From: Aeromicrobium sp.
GTDB lineage: Bacteria; Actinomycetota; Coriobacteriia; Anaerosomatales; Anaerosomataceae
Direction of reading: 5' to 3'
DNA: 49,471 bases
NCBI GenBank assembly: GCA_015351705.1
Contig: JADIIM010000044.1
Location: 1 to 49,471 of the forward strand
This document shows, in pieces, positions 36,004 through 44,887 of this stretch; the stretch's first letter is position 1, and the number at the start of each line of letters is the position of its first letter. The notes beneath the pieces were generated by a model. The model worked only from the letters and a program-made list of their open reading frames with translations. It had not been told where the DNA came from and did not search any database. The position numbers and the translations under genes are program-made.

Positions 36004-38085
36004 TCAGTCACCCTTCTTGGTATGGCGGGGCCAGCCGAGGCTGGTTCGTTCGAAGATCGGTTGGCCGACGACGAGGACGGCCGGCAGGAAGACGATGACG
36101 ACGAAGAAGCTCACGATCGCGCCGCGCGCGATGAGCATGGTGAGCGAGCTGATGATTCCCACGCTCGACATGACCGCGAGCGCGATGGTGGCCGCGAACA
36201 TGGTGGCCGCGCTCACGAGGATGGACTGGCTCGACTCGCCCACCGCCACGGTGATGGCTTCCACGCGGTCGCGCGTCCGGGCGAGCTCCTCCTCGTAGCG
36301 CGTGGTGATGAGGATGGCGTAGTCGACCGTCGCTCCAAGCTGTATGGCGCCGATGGCGAGCGACGACACGAAGATCAGGTCGCCTGACGTGAGCGCCTCG
36401 AAGGACTGGTTGGCCAGGATGGCGAGCTGGATGATCGCGAGAAGCGCGACCGGCAGCGAGAGCGACCTGAACGCGATGGCTACGATCACGAAGATGGCCG
36501 CGATCGAGATGAGGTTGATGCGCTCGGCATCGCCTTGCGAGACGCGCTCCATGTCGTCCATCAGCACGGCCTGCCCGGTCACGTGCGTCACGCCGGGCCA
36601 CTCGGCCGCGGCCACGGCGCGGACCTCGTCGAGCATCGGGGAGAGCTCGGGGTCCTTCATGTCGTAAGACACGACGAGCGTGACGTACGTATAGCCCTCG
36701 GCGTAGAAGGCCTCGCGTGCCTCGGCGGGGATGAACTCCACCGGGATCCGTGGGTCGACGAGCGAGCCGTAGCCGAAGACACGGGTCACGCCGTCCACGC
36801 CGCCGAGCCGGTCGTAGAGACGCTCGAGGTCCACACTCGTGCCGGTGTCCTCGAGCACGACGAACACCGTCTCGGCCCGGCCGAACGCCTCGGCGACGCG
36901 CTCGGCGGCGAGCGTCGAGGGCAGGTCGTCCGGAAGGCTGCGGTTGAGGTCGTAGGTGAGCGTGATCTGCGAGTATCCCCAGATGGCGGGAACGAACAGC
37001 AGCAGGCCGACGATGGTGACGGCTCCGGCGTGTCGCGCGATCAGGCGGCCGAGCCGCGAGAAGTCGAAGCGTGGCACGCGGTGGCTGATGCGGTCGATGA
37101 GCGGGAGCGCGAACAGGAGCAGTCCGGGCAGCAGTGTGATGATCGCGATGAGCGTGATCAGGACGCCGCGGGCGAGCGTCACGCCCATGTCCAGGCCGAA
37201 GCCGAGCTTCATCACCACGAGCGCGAGGAAGCCGGCGATGGTGGTCACCGCCGCCGCAAGGATCGACTTGAAGGTCGAGGCGACCGCGATGGCCATCGCC
37301 TCCTCCTCATCGCCGGGCATGCGCTCCTCTTCGAAGCGGTGGTAGAGGAACAGCGCGTAGTCCATCGTGACGGCGAACTGCAGCGCGAAGACGATCACGC
37401 CGGTGATGTAGCTGACCTCCTGGCCGATGTAGTACGACACGCCGAGGTTGATCACCACGGCCACCAGGATGGCGAGCACAAAGACCACCGGCACCACGAT
37501 CGACGGCAGCGTGAGCAGGAGCACGATCGTCACAAGCACGAGCGCGGCCACCGCAAAGCGCACCTGGTCGCGGTCCATGACCTCCTCGAGCTCGAGCTGC
37601 TGTGCGCCGGTGAGATGCGCGTCGAAGTCCGTGATGACCTCCCGGATCTCGGTCATCGCGCTCTTGACCAGCGGCGTGTTGCCGCTCTCGTCGAAGCTCA
37701 CCTGAACGATCGTGGCGCCCTCGGCGTAGTAGTTCTCGGCGATCACCTCGTCGCGGAACTCCACCGGCTCGGTGATCGGACCCATGTCGCTCGCCCAACT
37801 CACGGCCTTGACGCCCTCGATCTCCCGCAGTCGATCGGTCAGCGCATCGACGGCCGGGTCGCTCGCGTCGTAGATGAGGATCTGGGCCGTGTTGCCCAGA
37901 CCGAACTCCTCGTCGACGATCGACAGCCCCTTGACCGAATCGAGGTCGCCGGGCAGGTAGGAGAGCATGTCGTAGTTGATGCGGCTGTTGAGCATGCCGA
38001 ACGCGCCGAGCAGGAACAGCAGGGCGTAGACCGCCACCACGGCCCGGCGGCGGCGAACGATGAGACGGGCGAAGTTCAGGAGCAC
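36004..38085 (-). CDS. MMPL/RND-family membrane transporter
   Basis: A 693-residue protein with two repeats of one helix, a large extracellular domain and five helices. Examples are AVVAVYALLFLLGAFGML, FAVAALVLVTIVLLLTLPSIVV, VIVFALQFAVTMDYALFLYHRFEEER and the matching SSLAIGAIQLGATVDYAILITTRYEEE near the C-terminus, both with the Asp-Tyr pairs of proton-relay MMPL proteins. It exports lipids or drugs using the proton gradient. GTG 38085 overlaps tetR by 10 bases and follows GAGGGG. The upstream TetR repressor and the downstream secreted partner form one operon. Confidence 0.93.
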   Translation of the reverse strand: MLLNFARLIVRRRRAVVAVYALLFLLGAFGMLNSRINYDMLSYLPGDLDSVKGLSIVDEEFGLGNTAQILIYDASDPAVDALTDRLREIEGVKAVSWASDMGPITEPVEFRDEVIAENYYAEGATIVQVSFDESGNTPLVKSAMTEIREVITDFDAHLTGAQQLELEEVMDRDQVRFAVAALVLVTIVLLLTLPSIVVPVVFVLAILVAVVINLGVSYYIGQEVSYITGVIVFALQFAVTMDYALFLYHRFEEERMPGDEEEAMAIAVASTFKSILAAAVTTIAGFLALVVMKLGFGLDMGVTLARGVLITLIAIITLLPGLLLFALPLIDRISHRVPRFDFSRLGRLIARHAGAVTIVGLLLFVPAIWGYSQITLTYDLNRSLPDDLPSTLAAERVAEAFGRAETVFVVLEDTGTSVDLERLYDRLGGVDGVTRVFGYGSLVDPRIPVEFIPAEAREAFYAEGYTYVTLVVSYDMKDPELSPMLDEVRAVAAAEWPGVTHVTGQAVLMDDMERVSQGDAERINLISIAAIFVIVAIAFRSLSLPVALLAIIQLAILANQSFEALTSGDLIFVSSLAIGAIQLGATVDYAILITTRYEEELARTRDRVEAITVAVGESSQSILVSAATMFAATIALAVMSSVGIISSLTMLIARGAIVSFFVVIVFLPAVLVVGQPIFERTSLGWPRHTKKGD

Positions 38086-38684
38086 TCGGCTATCCCCTCG
38101 AAGAACAGGTCGGTCATGAACGCGGCCTGCGTGTCGACATCGGCGGTGGTGCTCTGGCCGAGAGGGGTATCGAGCACCCGCGCGGTCATGAGCGTGTTGA
38201 TGAGCGCGAAGAGCGCGGTGGCCGCCATCTGCGCGTCCACCTGGCGGAAGGCGCCGGCCGCTATACCCTCCTCGAGCACGGTACGCAGGCGGTCGACGAT
38301 CGCCGCGCTGCGCATCAGCACGTGCCCGGGCGCAGGTCCGCCGAGGTCGGAGACGCTGCGGATGAGCAGCCGCATGAGTGCGGGCTGGCCCTCGAGCAGG
38401 CGCATGTAGGACGCCACGAAGCGCCGGAGACGCTCGGCGGGCTCGGCGTCGGCGCCCAGCGTGGCGACGGCGGCCTCCTCCAGCAGATGGACGCCTTCAC
38501 GGACCGCCGTCTCGTAGAGCGTCTGCTTGTCCTTGAAATGGTAGTAGACGAGTCCGGTGGAGATGCCGGCGGCCGAGGCGATGTCGGCGATCGAGACGGC
38601 ATCGAAGCCTCCGTCGGCGAACAGGCCGCCCGCATGGGAGAGGATACGCTCCCGCGTGACCGATGCGTCCTCCGCGCGTGTCAC
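38076..38684 (-). CDS. TetR-family transcriptional repressor
   Basis: A 202-residue protein. The HTH at about residues 25-50 (VSIADIASAAGISTGLVYYHFKDKQTLY) is the TetR signature; the rest is the ligand-binding helical domain. It is first in an operon with the MMPL transporter and the heptad-repeat protein, so it should control them. A perfect 22-bp palindrome lies 30 bases upstream. GTG 38684 follows GGGAGG with 5-base spacing. Confidence 0.95.
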   Translation of the reverse strand: MTRAEDASVTRERILSHAGGLFADGGFDAVSIADIASAAGISTGLVYYHFKDKQTLYETAVREGVHLLEEAAVATLGADAEPAERLRRFVASYMRLLEGQPALMRLLIRSVSDLGGPAPGHVLMRSAAIVDRLRTVLEEGIAAGAFRQVDAQMAATALFALINTLMTARVLDTPLGQSTTADVDTQAAFMTDLFFEGIAECS

Positions 38685-38713
38685 GATCGCCTCCCTGATC
38701 TGGGGCTCTGCTT

Positions 38714-38735
38714 GCTGACTGAACGTTCAGTCAGC
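38714..38735. promoter_or_regulatory. TetR operator (perfect 22-bp palindrome)
   Basis: GCTGACTGAAC followed at once by its exact complement GTTCAGTCAGC, 30 bases upstream of tetR. The core TGAACGTTCA resembles known TetR-family operators. It lies between tetR (minus) and the phosphodiesterase gene (plus), so could also influence the latter. Confidence 0.8.
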
Positions 38736-38875
38736 ATCGTCGCATAGCGATGGGGACGTGTCCACGGCCTGCGCCACCCCGAGACCGGGATGCCAGCGCG
38801 CACGGCGGCGTGTAGCGGCAGACCGCGCGGATACGTACACTTGACCGCACATGGCCGCACAGTCCGGAGGACCCG

Positions 38876-40639
38876 ATGACCGAGACGCCCCACACCCCCG
38901 CCGACACCCCACCCCGCCCCGGACGCACGCGTGCGCGCGCAGTGCTTCGTTGGTTCGTCCCGGTCCTCGCGCTGGTCACCTCACTCGGCGTGTCGTACGG
39001 CGCGTACCTGCTGACGTCGTACTCCTGGGACCAGGTAGTCTCCTACGAGAGCCCGTACACGCGTATGAGCGGCGCGGACTTCTCCGGCATCCGTCCCGCG
39101 CTCGACCAGCCGATCCCCGGCGCCGAGCCGCGTCGCGTGGTGCTGGTGCTCATCGACGGCCTCCGCGATGACGCGTCACGCACGATGACCTCGATCACGG
39201 CACTGCGCGAGCGCGGGGCCGACGTGCGCCTGACCGTTCCCGAGCCCAGCCTCTCCTACCCCACGTGGACCACGATCATGAGCGGCGCGCCGCAGCAGAT
39301 CAGTGGGGTCACCACCAACTGGTTCGAGGGCCCCGTCGAGGTCGAGACGCTTCTTGACGTGGCCGCCGGCTCGGGGCGCTCGGTCATCGTCGCCGGCCCT
39401 GACGACCTTGATGTGATGTTCCGCGCCTCGGAAGTCGCCACCGCGACAGCGCTCACCCCCTGGGACTACGAGGGCTATCGCAGCGGGGAGATCGTCGACG
39501 ATGCGCTCGAGCTCGACGCGCGCGTCGGGGGTGCCGACTTCGCATTCGTCCTGCTGCCTGACGTCGACAACGCCGGTCACGAGTCCGGTGGTGCCTCTGA
39601 GGGCTACGCCGAGGTGGTCGCACGCGTCGACGCGGACCTCACGCGGCTGGTCGAGGGACTCGATGACGGCAACACCGTGTTCGTCGTGCTGCCCGACCAC
39701 GGCCACACGGACTCCGGTGGTCACGGCGGCTGGGAGGAGCCGGTGGTCCGCACGTTCGCGGCGATCGCCGGCCCGGGCGTTGCGCCCGGCGCCGCTGAGG
39801 GCCACCTCGCCGACATCGCCCCCACGGTAGCAGTGCTCGCCGGGATCCAGGCACCGATGCAGGCCACGGGCACCGCCATCGACGCGGTGCTCGCCGACGG
39901 CAACGGACGCTCGCGCGACGCCGAGTTCGTGCGCAGCGCGGGCGTGACGCTCTCCTACGTGCGTCGGGTGCTCGGGGACCGCGGCGTCACGGGCATGGAG
40001 TCGATCGGTTCTCCCGCCGAGCTCGCCGGTCTGCGTGCCGACGCGGACGCGGAGCGCCTGGCCGAGGAGCGCGACGCACGCCGGCCGCTCCTGATCGGCA
40101 TCCTCGTCGCCATCGCGGTCCTGCTCGCCGTGATCGGCATCGCCTCGTGGCGCGCGCTCGTCGCGTCACTCGCCGCCGCCGCAACCTACGCAGCCGTCTA
40201 CAACGGGCTCTTCTTCGGCGTGCACGGGCTGCACTGGTCGCTCTCGGCGTTCAACGACGAGACGATGATCGAGGCATTCTTCAACATGCGCATGCTCGAG
40301 GCCGCGCTCGCGGGCATGCTCGGATGCGTTGTGGCCGCGCTCGTGTACGTAGCGCTACGCCGGGCGCCTCGCGGACCGCAGCACGGGTATGCCGCCGAGT
40401 GGCTGGCGCTCGGAGGCGCCGCGGTCCTGGTCATGCAGGCGCTCCTGCTCGCGCAGGTGGGCGTCTTCCTCTGGCGCTGGGGCGCCGACGTGACGTGGAT
40501 CCTCCCCGACATGCGCGAGGCGTTCAAGTGCGACCTCGATCTGATACAGCTGACCGCTCTCGGCGGCGCCGCGGTGGCCGGGCCGCTCCTCACGTGGGTC
40601 GCGGGGCGCTGGCATCCTCGCGTCCGCCGGGCGGCGTAG
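38876..40639 (+). CDS. membrane-bound alkaline-phosphatase-superfamily phosphodiesterase
   Basis: A 587-residue protein. After an N-terminal membrane helix (about 23-47) comes an extracytoplasmic catalytic domain with LVLIDGLRDDA (metal Asp), SLSYPTWTTIMSG (nucleophile Thr), PDVDNAGHESG and LPDHGHTDSGGHGG (metal His/Asp), as in type I phosphodiesterase/nucleotide pyrophosphatases. The C-terminal 200 residues have about five membrane helices (LLIGILVAIAVLLAVIGIA onwards). The substrate may be a lipid head group or GPI-like or teichoic acid precursor; not identifiable. ATG at 38876 follows GGAGG. Confidence 0.85.
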   Translation: MTETPHTPADTPPRPGRTRARAVLRWFVPVLALVTSLGVSYGAYLLTSYSWDQVVSYESPYTRMSGADFSGIRPALDQPIPGAEPRRVVLVLIDGLRDDASRTMTSITALRERGADVRLTVPEPSLSYPTWTTIMSGAPQQISGVTTNWFEGPVEVETLLDVAAGSGRSVIVAGPDDLDVMFRASEVATATALTPWDYEGYRSGEIVDDALELDARVGGADFAFVLLPDVDNAGHESGGASEGYAEVVARVDADLTRLVEGLDDGNTVFVVLPDHGHTDSGGHGGWEEPVVRTFAAIAGPGVAPGAAEGHLADIAPTVAVLAGIQAPMQATGTAIDAVLADGNGRSRDAEFVRSAGVTLSYVRRVLGDRGVTGMESIGSPAELAGLRADADAERLAEERDARRPLLIGILVAIAVLLAVIGIASWRALVASLAAAATYAAVYNGLFFGVHGLHWSLSAFNDETMIEAFFNMRMLEAALAGMLGCVVAALVYVALRRAPRGPQHGYAAEWLALGGAAVLVMQALLLAQVGVFLWRWGADVTWILPDMREAFKCDLDLIQLTALGGAAVAGPLLTWVAGRWHPRVRRAA

Positions 40640-40643
40640 CGAC

Positions 40644-41300
40644 GTGCTCGCCGGGGCCGCGGTCACCGCGATCGGCACAGCCGGACTCGTTCTCGCCGAG
40701 TGGCGGACCGCCCCACGCGCCCGCTGGCTGTTCAAGCCCCTCGCCTCGGCGGGCTTCCTGCTTGCCGCACTGAAGGCGCCGACACTGGCGCTCCCGTCGG
40801 GCACGGGCTGGCTCCTGCTTGCGGGCCTGGCGCTCTCGGCCGCAGGCGACGTCCTGCTCGTCCCGTCGGACAAGCGCACGTTCCTCGCCGGCATCGGCGC
40901 GTTCGCGCTCGCGCACGTGGCGTACGGCGCCTGGTTCGTCTCGCGCGGCGTGGACGCATGGATCGGCATCGTGGCCCTCACGCTCGCTCTCGGCCTCGGG
41001 CACCGCGTGTGGCTCTCGCTCGAGCGTCACGTGACCGGCCGCCTTCGGCTACCCGTGCGCCTGTACGTGGTGCTCGTGTCGCTCATGGCCGCCTCGGCTG
41101 CAGCCGGCGGCGCCACGGCGCTCGGACGGGGATCGGCGACGGCGACACTGCTCGCCCCTGCCGCGGGCGGCCTGCTGTTCTACCTCTCGGACGCCGCTGT
41201 CGCGCGGCAGCGGTTCGTCTCGCCGGGGTTCGTCAACCGCGCATGGGGCCTGCCCGTCTACTACGCCGCCCAACTGCTCATCGCGTCAGCGGTGAGCTGA
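40644..41300 (+). CDS. YhhN-family membrane protein (lysoplasmalogenase-like)
   Basis: A 218-residue protein with seven to eight hydrophobic segments, including WLLLAGLALSAAGDVLLV, with the conserved Asp typical of the YhhN/TMEM86 family, and GGLLFYLSDAAVARQRFV, with a second conserved Asp. Characterised relatives cleave the vinyl ether bond of lysoplasmalogens. GTG at 40644 lies 4 bases after the phosphodiesterase stop without a strong ribosome site, so it is likely coupled; both enzymes may act on ether lipids. Confidence 0.85.
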   Translation: MLAGAAVTAIGTAGLVLAEWRTAPRARWLFKPLASAGFLLAALKAPTLALPSGTGWLLLAGLALSAAGDVLLVPSDKRTFLAGIGAFALAHVAYGAWFVSRGVDAWIGIVALTLALGLGHRVWLSLERHVTGRLRLPVRLYVVLVSLMAASAAAGGATALGRGSATATLLAPAAGGLLFYLSDAAVARQRFVSPGFVNRAWGLPVYYAAQLLIASAVS

Positions 41301-41305
41301 AAGCA

Positions 41306-41335
41306 CGGACCGGCCCCACGTGCGGAACCGGTCCG
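41306..41335. terminator. hairpin between converging genes
   Basis: CGGACCGG (41306-41313) pairs with CCGGTCCG (41328-41335), 5 bases after the YhhN gene and 24 bases beyond the end of the opposite gene. Confidence 0.5.
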
Positions 41336-41359
41336 GTGTCTCGCTCGCGGGGTCCCGCC

Positions 41360-41944
41360 TCAGTCGGACTCGTCCGGCTCGGGCGTCGCGGTCGGCTCCA
41401 CGGTAGCGGTCGGCTCGTCCGAGCCGCCGTCGGAGCCGTCCGTCCCGTCTCCCGGATCCACACCATCACCAGGTGAGAGGCCGAGCCAGGACATGAACTT
41501 CGCGATCACGCGCTGCAAGCCCGGTGGCAGGTGGTCCCGCTCCCCCGCATCCAGCTCGGCCTGCATACGCTCCAGATTGGCCTCGAGCCGCGAGAGCGCG
41601 TTGGCGATACCGTGACGCTTGGGCTCCGGTGTGCCCGAGGCCTCCCCGGCGCGCTCCTGGTCCCGCGTCCGTTCGTGGACACGGTCTCGCTCCTCTGCGG
41701 CCGTGTCAGGCGCCTTGGGTCCGCCGCCGGGAGCCTCGTCAGAGCGCCCTGGCGCGGCATCGCTCCTGCCCTTGCCCATCGAGCGTCCCGGAGCGGCTTC
41801 GTCCTCGCTCTCGGCGTCTGCGGCCGCCGGGCGCCCCTTGCCGTTGGGACTCGCCGGAACGCCGCCCTTGCCTGCCAGTGCGACGGTCGGGAGCGCAAGC
41901 GCGAGAACGAGTGCGAAGACCACGACGATCGTCGTTCGTCTCAT
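41360..41944 (-). CDS. secreted low-complexity protein of unknown function
   Basis: A 194-residue protein with a signal peptide (TTIVVVFALVLALALPTVALA), a Gly/Ala/Arg/Asp-rich disordered region, a charged helix (EERDRVHERTRDQERAG and NALSRLEANLERMQAELDAGERDHLP) that may be coiled coil, and an Asp/Ser/Thr/Pro-rich C-terminus (PTATVEPTATPEPDESD). I do not recognise the family. ATG at 41944 has GGAGG seven bases upstream. It stands alone between two convergent/co-directional genes. Confidence 0.7.
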   Translation of the reverse strand: MRRTTIVVVFALVLALALPTVALAGKGGVPASPNGKGRPAAADAESEDEAAPGRSMGKGRSDAAPGRSDEAPGGGPKAPDTAAEERDRVHERTRDQERAGEASGTPEPKRHGIANALSRLEANLERMQAELDAGERDHLPPGLQRVIAKFMSWLGLSPGDGVDPGDGTDGSDGGSDEPTATVEPTATPEPDESD

Positions 41945-42091
41945 GGCACACCTCCAAGAGTCGTTCGCACCACTGGGATGCTACCCACGTGTATCGGCCC
42001 TCGCGCACCGGACGTGAGCCTTTCGCGACAGACGGTAGGCACCGGTGACCACGATCACAGCCGCCGGTCGCCACCACCCGCCTGACCGGCG

Positions 42092-42673
42092 CTACCGCTC
42101 GTGGGCGGTCAGCCGGAGCAGCCAGGCCATGTTCTTCCCGAGTGTCTCCATGGTCGCCATGCCCTCGGCGTCCTCGGCCACCGCGCCCTTCTCACCGGCC
42201 ACGCCGATGTTCCAGTAGCTGGAGCCGACGGTGAGCATCCCGCTGATGCCGAAGAAGTGGTTGATCGTGTCGAGCGCGTGCATCGCACCGGCGCGGCGCA
42301 CGGCGATCACCCCGGCACCCGCCTTTCGCGCAAGCATGCCGGGATTGGCGCGCGCCACGTAGCCGGCGCGATCGATGAGGGCCTTGGTCTCCGGTGTCAC
42401 ATCGGCGAAGTAGACGGGCGAGCCGATGAGGATCCCGTCGGCCTCGTCCATCTTCTCGATGCAGGCGTTGATGGCGTCGCGCCGTCCATGGCACCTGCGG
42501 TCGCGATGCTCGCGGCACTTGAGGCATACCGTGCACCCGCCGGCGCGCTGGCCTGCCAGTTCCACCAGCTCGGTCTCGATGCCCTCGGCTTCAAGGGTCT
42601 CGAGGACCCTGCCGAGCAGCAGCGCCGTGTTCCCGCCCGCCCGTGCGCTTCCGGAGAACGCCACGACCTTCAT
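42092..42673 (-). CDS. flavodoxin-fold NAD(P)H reductase / Fe-S flavoprotein-like
   Basis: A 193-residue protein starting VVAFSGSARAGGNTALLL (FMN phosphate loop). It contains the compact motif CTVCLKC plus a fourth Cys seven residues later, CX2CX2CX7C, as in Isf iron-sulfur flavoproteins, and the GSPVYFADVTPETKALIDR region of the FMN reductase family. It would reduce quinones, oxygen species or other acceptors in the cytosol. The ATG at 42673 has GAGGGG 11 bases away; it lies 17 bases after pncA, probably in one operon with pncA and pncB. Confidence 0.82.
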   Translation of the reverse strand: MKVVAFSGSARAGGNTALLLGRVLETLEAEGIETELVELAGQRAGGCTVCLKCREHRDRRCHGRRDAINACIEKMDEADGILIGSPVYFADVTPETKALIDRAGYVARANPGMLARKAGAGVIAVRRAGAMHALDTINHFFGISGMLTVGSSYWNIGVAGEKGAVAEDAEGMATMETLGKNMAWLLRLTAHER

Positions 42674-42690
42674 CGTCCGATCAGCCCCTC

Positions 42691-43305
42691 TCACACGAAG
42701 TCCGCGTGCGCGAGTACCCGCGCACCGGCAGCACGCATCTCGTCGAACGCCCGGGCGCCGTCACCCTCCTCGAGGTCCACCGCCCGGCAACCGTCCTCGA
42801 TGACGGTGATCCCGAATCCGAGTCCCGCACCGTCGAGCACCGTGTATTTCACGCAGTAGTCGGTGGCCAGGCCGAGCACCACCAGCTCATCGACCCCGTG
42901 CGTGCGGCAATACGCGGACAGCCCGGTGTCCTTCTGGTGCCCGTTGTCGAAGAACGCGCTGTAGCTGTCGATCGCCGGGTCGGTGCCTTTGCGCACCACG
43001 TGATCGATCGCACCGACCGCGAGCGCCGAGTGGAACGACGCGCCGGGCATGCCCTGCACGCAGTGGTCGGGCCACAACACCTGGTCCACCCCGCCGAGCG
43101 GGATCACGTCCCCGGGTGCGCGACCCGGATGCGCCGAGGCGAAGCTGCCGTGATCGGCCGGATGCCAGTCCTGCGTGGCGATCACGAGCCCGAAGCGGGG
43201 CGCGAGCTGGTTTGCCACCGCGACGACGGCGTCACCATCGGTCACCGGAAGCGCCCCGAACGGCATGAAGTCGTTCTGGATGTCCACCAGGAGCAGTGCG
43301 CGCAT
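42691..43305 (-). CDS. pncA: nicotinamidase
   Basis: A 204-residue isochorismatase-fold protein with the catalytic Asp in LLVDIQNDFMP, the Lys in VVRKGTDPAIDSY, the nucleophile Cys in LATDYCVKYT, and metal ligands in DWHPADHGSFASAHPG. It hydrolyses nicotinamide to nicotinate, which PncB (next gene upstream) loads on to phosphoribosyl pyrophosphate. ATG at 43305 follows GAGGAG. Confidence 0.94.
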   Translation of the reverse strand: MRALLLVDIQNDFMPFGALPVTDGDAVVAVANQLAPRFGLVIATQDWHPADHGSFASAHPGRAPGDVIPLGGVDQVLWPDHCVQGMPGASFHSALAVGAIDHVVRKGTDPAIDSYSAFFDNGHQKDTGLSAYCRTHGVDELVVLGLATDYCVKYTVLDGAGLGFGITVIEDGCRAVDLEEGDGARAFDEMRAAGARVLAHADFV

Positions 43306-43326
43306 GCCCGTCTCCTCTCACGCAGG

Positions 43327-44793
43327 TCACGCGATGCCGCGTGCCGCCAGTATCAGCGCCGTCTTGCGTTCGTACAGGCCGAGTTCCATCCCCACCTTGT
43401 ACACATGCGGGTTCAGGAACCGCAGGTGGCTCGGGTCGACCTCGGCCAGCCCGGCGCGGGTGCGCTCGCGGCTGTCCGCAAGCGGCGGGACCTCGTAGAC
43501 CTCGCGTCCCTCCTCGATCACCGGCACCAGGAGGTCATCGGCACGATGCAGACCGCAGTACGAGGTCCGGCGCGTGGCGTCGGCCGGATCCACCATCACA
43601 CACTCATCGGCTGGCGGCGCGAGCTCGTCGTAGACCATGTCGCCCACGAGGAGCCCGTCCTCGCCCCGGAAGCGCCGCACCTGCAGCAGCCCCGGCGTGG
43701 TCACTTTGGCCGCCTGCTCGGAGACCTTGACCCGTGGCTGCCACTGCCCGCCCGGCTCGCGGATCGCCGAGAGTTTGTACACGCCGCCGAGCGCGGGCTG
43801 GTCGAACGCCGTGACGAGCCGCGTCCCCACGCCCCAGACGTCGATCGCGGCGCCCTGGTCGTTCAGGCTCTCGATGGTGTGCTCGTCGAGCTCGTTGGAC
43901 GCGTAGATGCGCGTGGCCGCGAACCCGGCCTCATCGAGCATCGCCCGGGCGCGCACCGACAGCCATGCCAGGTCGCCCGAGTCGATCCGGATGCCCACGA
44001 GGTCCTGTCCGGCCGCGCGCAGGCGCTCGCCGGTCCGGATGGCGTTGCGGACACCCTCAAGGGTGTCGTAGGTGTCCACGAGCAGGACCGCGTTGTTGGG
44101 CATCGCGTCGGCGTACGCATCGAACGCCTCGGCCTCGGACTCGAACGCCATCACCCAACTGTGGGCGTGCGTGCCGCCCACCGGGATGCCGAAGCGCTGG
44201 CCCGCGAGCACGTTGGAGGTCCCGGCGCAGCCGCCGATGTACGCCGCCCGGCTGGCCGAGAGGGCGCCATCGGGACCCTGTGCGCGCCTCAGCCCGAACT
44301 CGATCACGGGCCTCTCGCCCGCGGCGGCACACACGCGTGCGGCCTTCGTGGCCACGAGCGTCTGGAAGTTGACGATGTTGAGGAGCGCGGTCTCCACCAG
44401 CTGACACTCGGCGATGGGGCCGGTCACACGCAGCAACGGCTCGCCCGGGAAGACGACCGTCCCCTCGGGCACCGCATGCACAGTGCCGGTGAAGCGCACC
44501 GTCTGGAGCCGATCGAGGAAGTCCGCGTCGAACAGCGGCCTGCCGTCGCGCCCCTCGAGCGTGGCGAGATACGCCGCGTCCCCGGCGGTGAACGAGAGGC
44601 CGCGCAGGTAGTCGAGTGCCGGCGCGAGGCCGGCCGCCACGGTGAAGCCGCCGTCGAACGGGTTCGCACGGAAGTAGAGATGGAAGCACGCTTCGGTGGT
44701 GGCGATGCCGCTTCGCCAGTACGCGGCAGCCATCGTGAGCTGGTACAGGTCGGTCAGCATGCCCGGGACCGCCGGGCCGGCCGCGCGCTCCAT
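43327..44793 (-). CDS. pncB: nicotinate phosphoribosyltransferase
   Basis: A 488-residue protein with TDLYQLTMAAAYWRSG at the start, EFGLRRAQGPDGALSASRAAYIGG, GGTHAHSWVMAF and RIDSGDLAWLS, all characteristic of the enzyme. It forms nicotinate mononucleotide with ATP in NAD salvage. ATG at 44793 has AGAGGAG four bases upstream. pncA and a flavoprotein gene follow in the same direction. The 44834-44861 hairpin separates it from the anti-sigma gene. Confidence 0.95.
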   Translation of the reverse strand: MERAAGPAVPGMLTDLYQLTMAAAYWRSGIATTEACFHLYFRANPFDGGFTVAAGLAPALDYLRGLSFTAGDAAYLATLEGRDGRPLFDADFLDRLQTVRFTGTVHAVPEGTVVFPGEPLLRVTGPIAECQLVETALLNIVNFQTLVATKAARVCAAAGERPVIEFGLRRAQGPDGALSASRAAYIGGCAGTSNVLAGQRFGIPVGGTHAHSWVMAFESEAEAFDAYADAMPNNAVLLVDTYDTLEGVRNAIRTGERLRAAGQDLVGIRIDSGDLAWLSVRARAMLDEAGFAATRIYASNELDEHTIESLNDQGAAIDVWGVGTRLVTAFDQPALGGVYKLSAIREPGGQWQPRVKVSEQAAKVTTPGLLQVRRFRGEDGLLVGDMVYDELAPPADECVMVDPADATRRTSYCGLHRADDLLVPVIEEGREVYEVPPLADSRERTRAGLAEVDPSHLRFLNPHVYKVGMELGLYERKTALILAARGIA

Positions 44794-44833
44794 GACGCTC
44801 CTCTCGCAGTGGCGCTTCGCCCAGGATAGCAGG

Positions 44834-44861
44834 AGGGCCGCTCGTCGAAGCGAGCGGCCCT
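44834..44861 (-). terminator. hairpin terminator after the anti-sigma gene
   Basis: AGGGCCGCTCG (44834-44844) and CGAGCGGCCCT (44851-44861), a perfect 11-bp stem with a 6-base loop. Confidence 0.75.
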
Positions 44862-44887
44862 GTCCGCCGACAGCTGTGCGCGACGCG

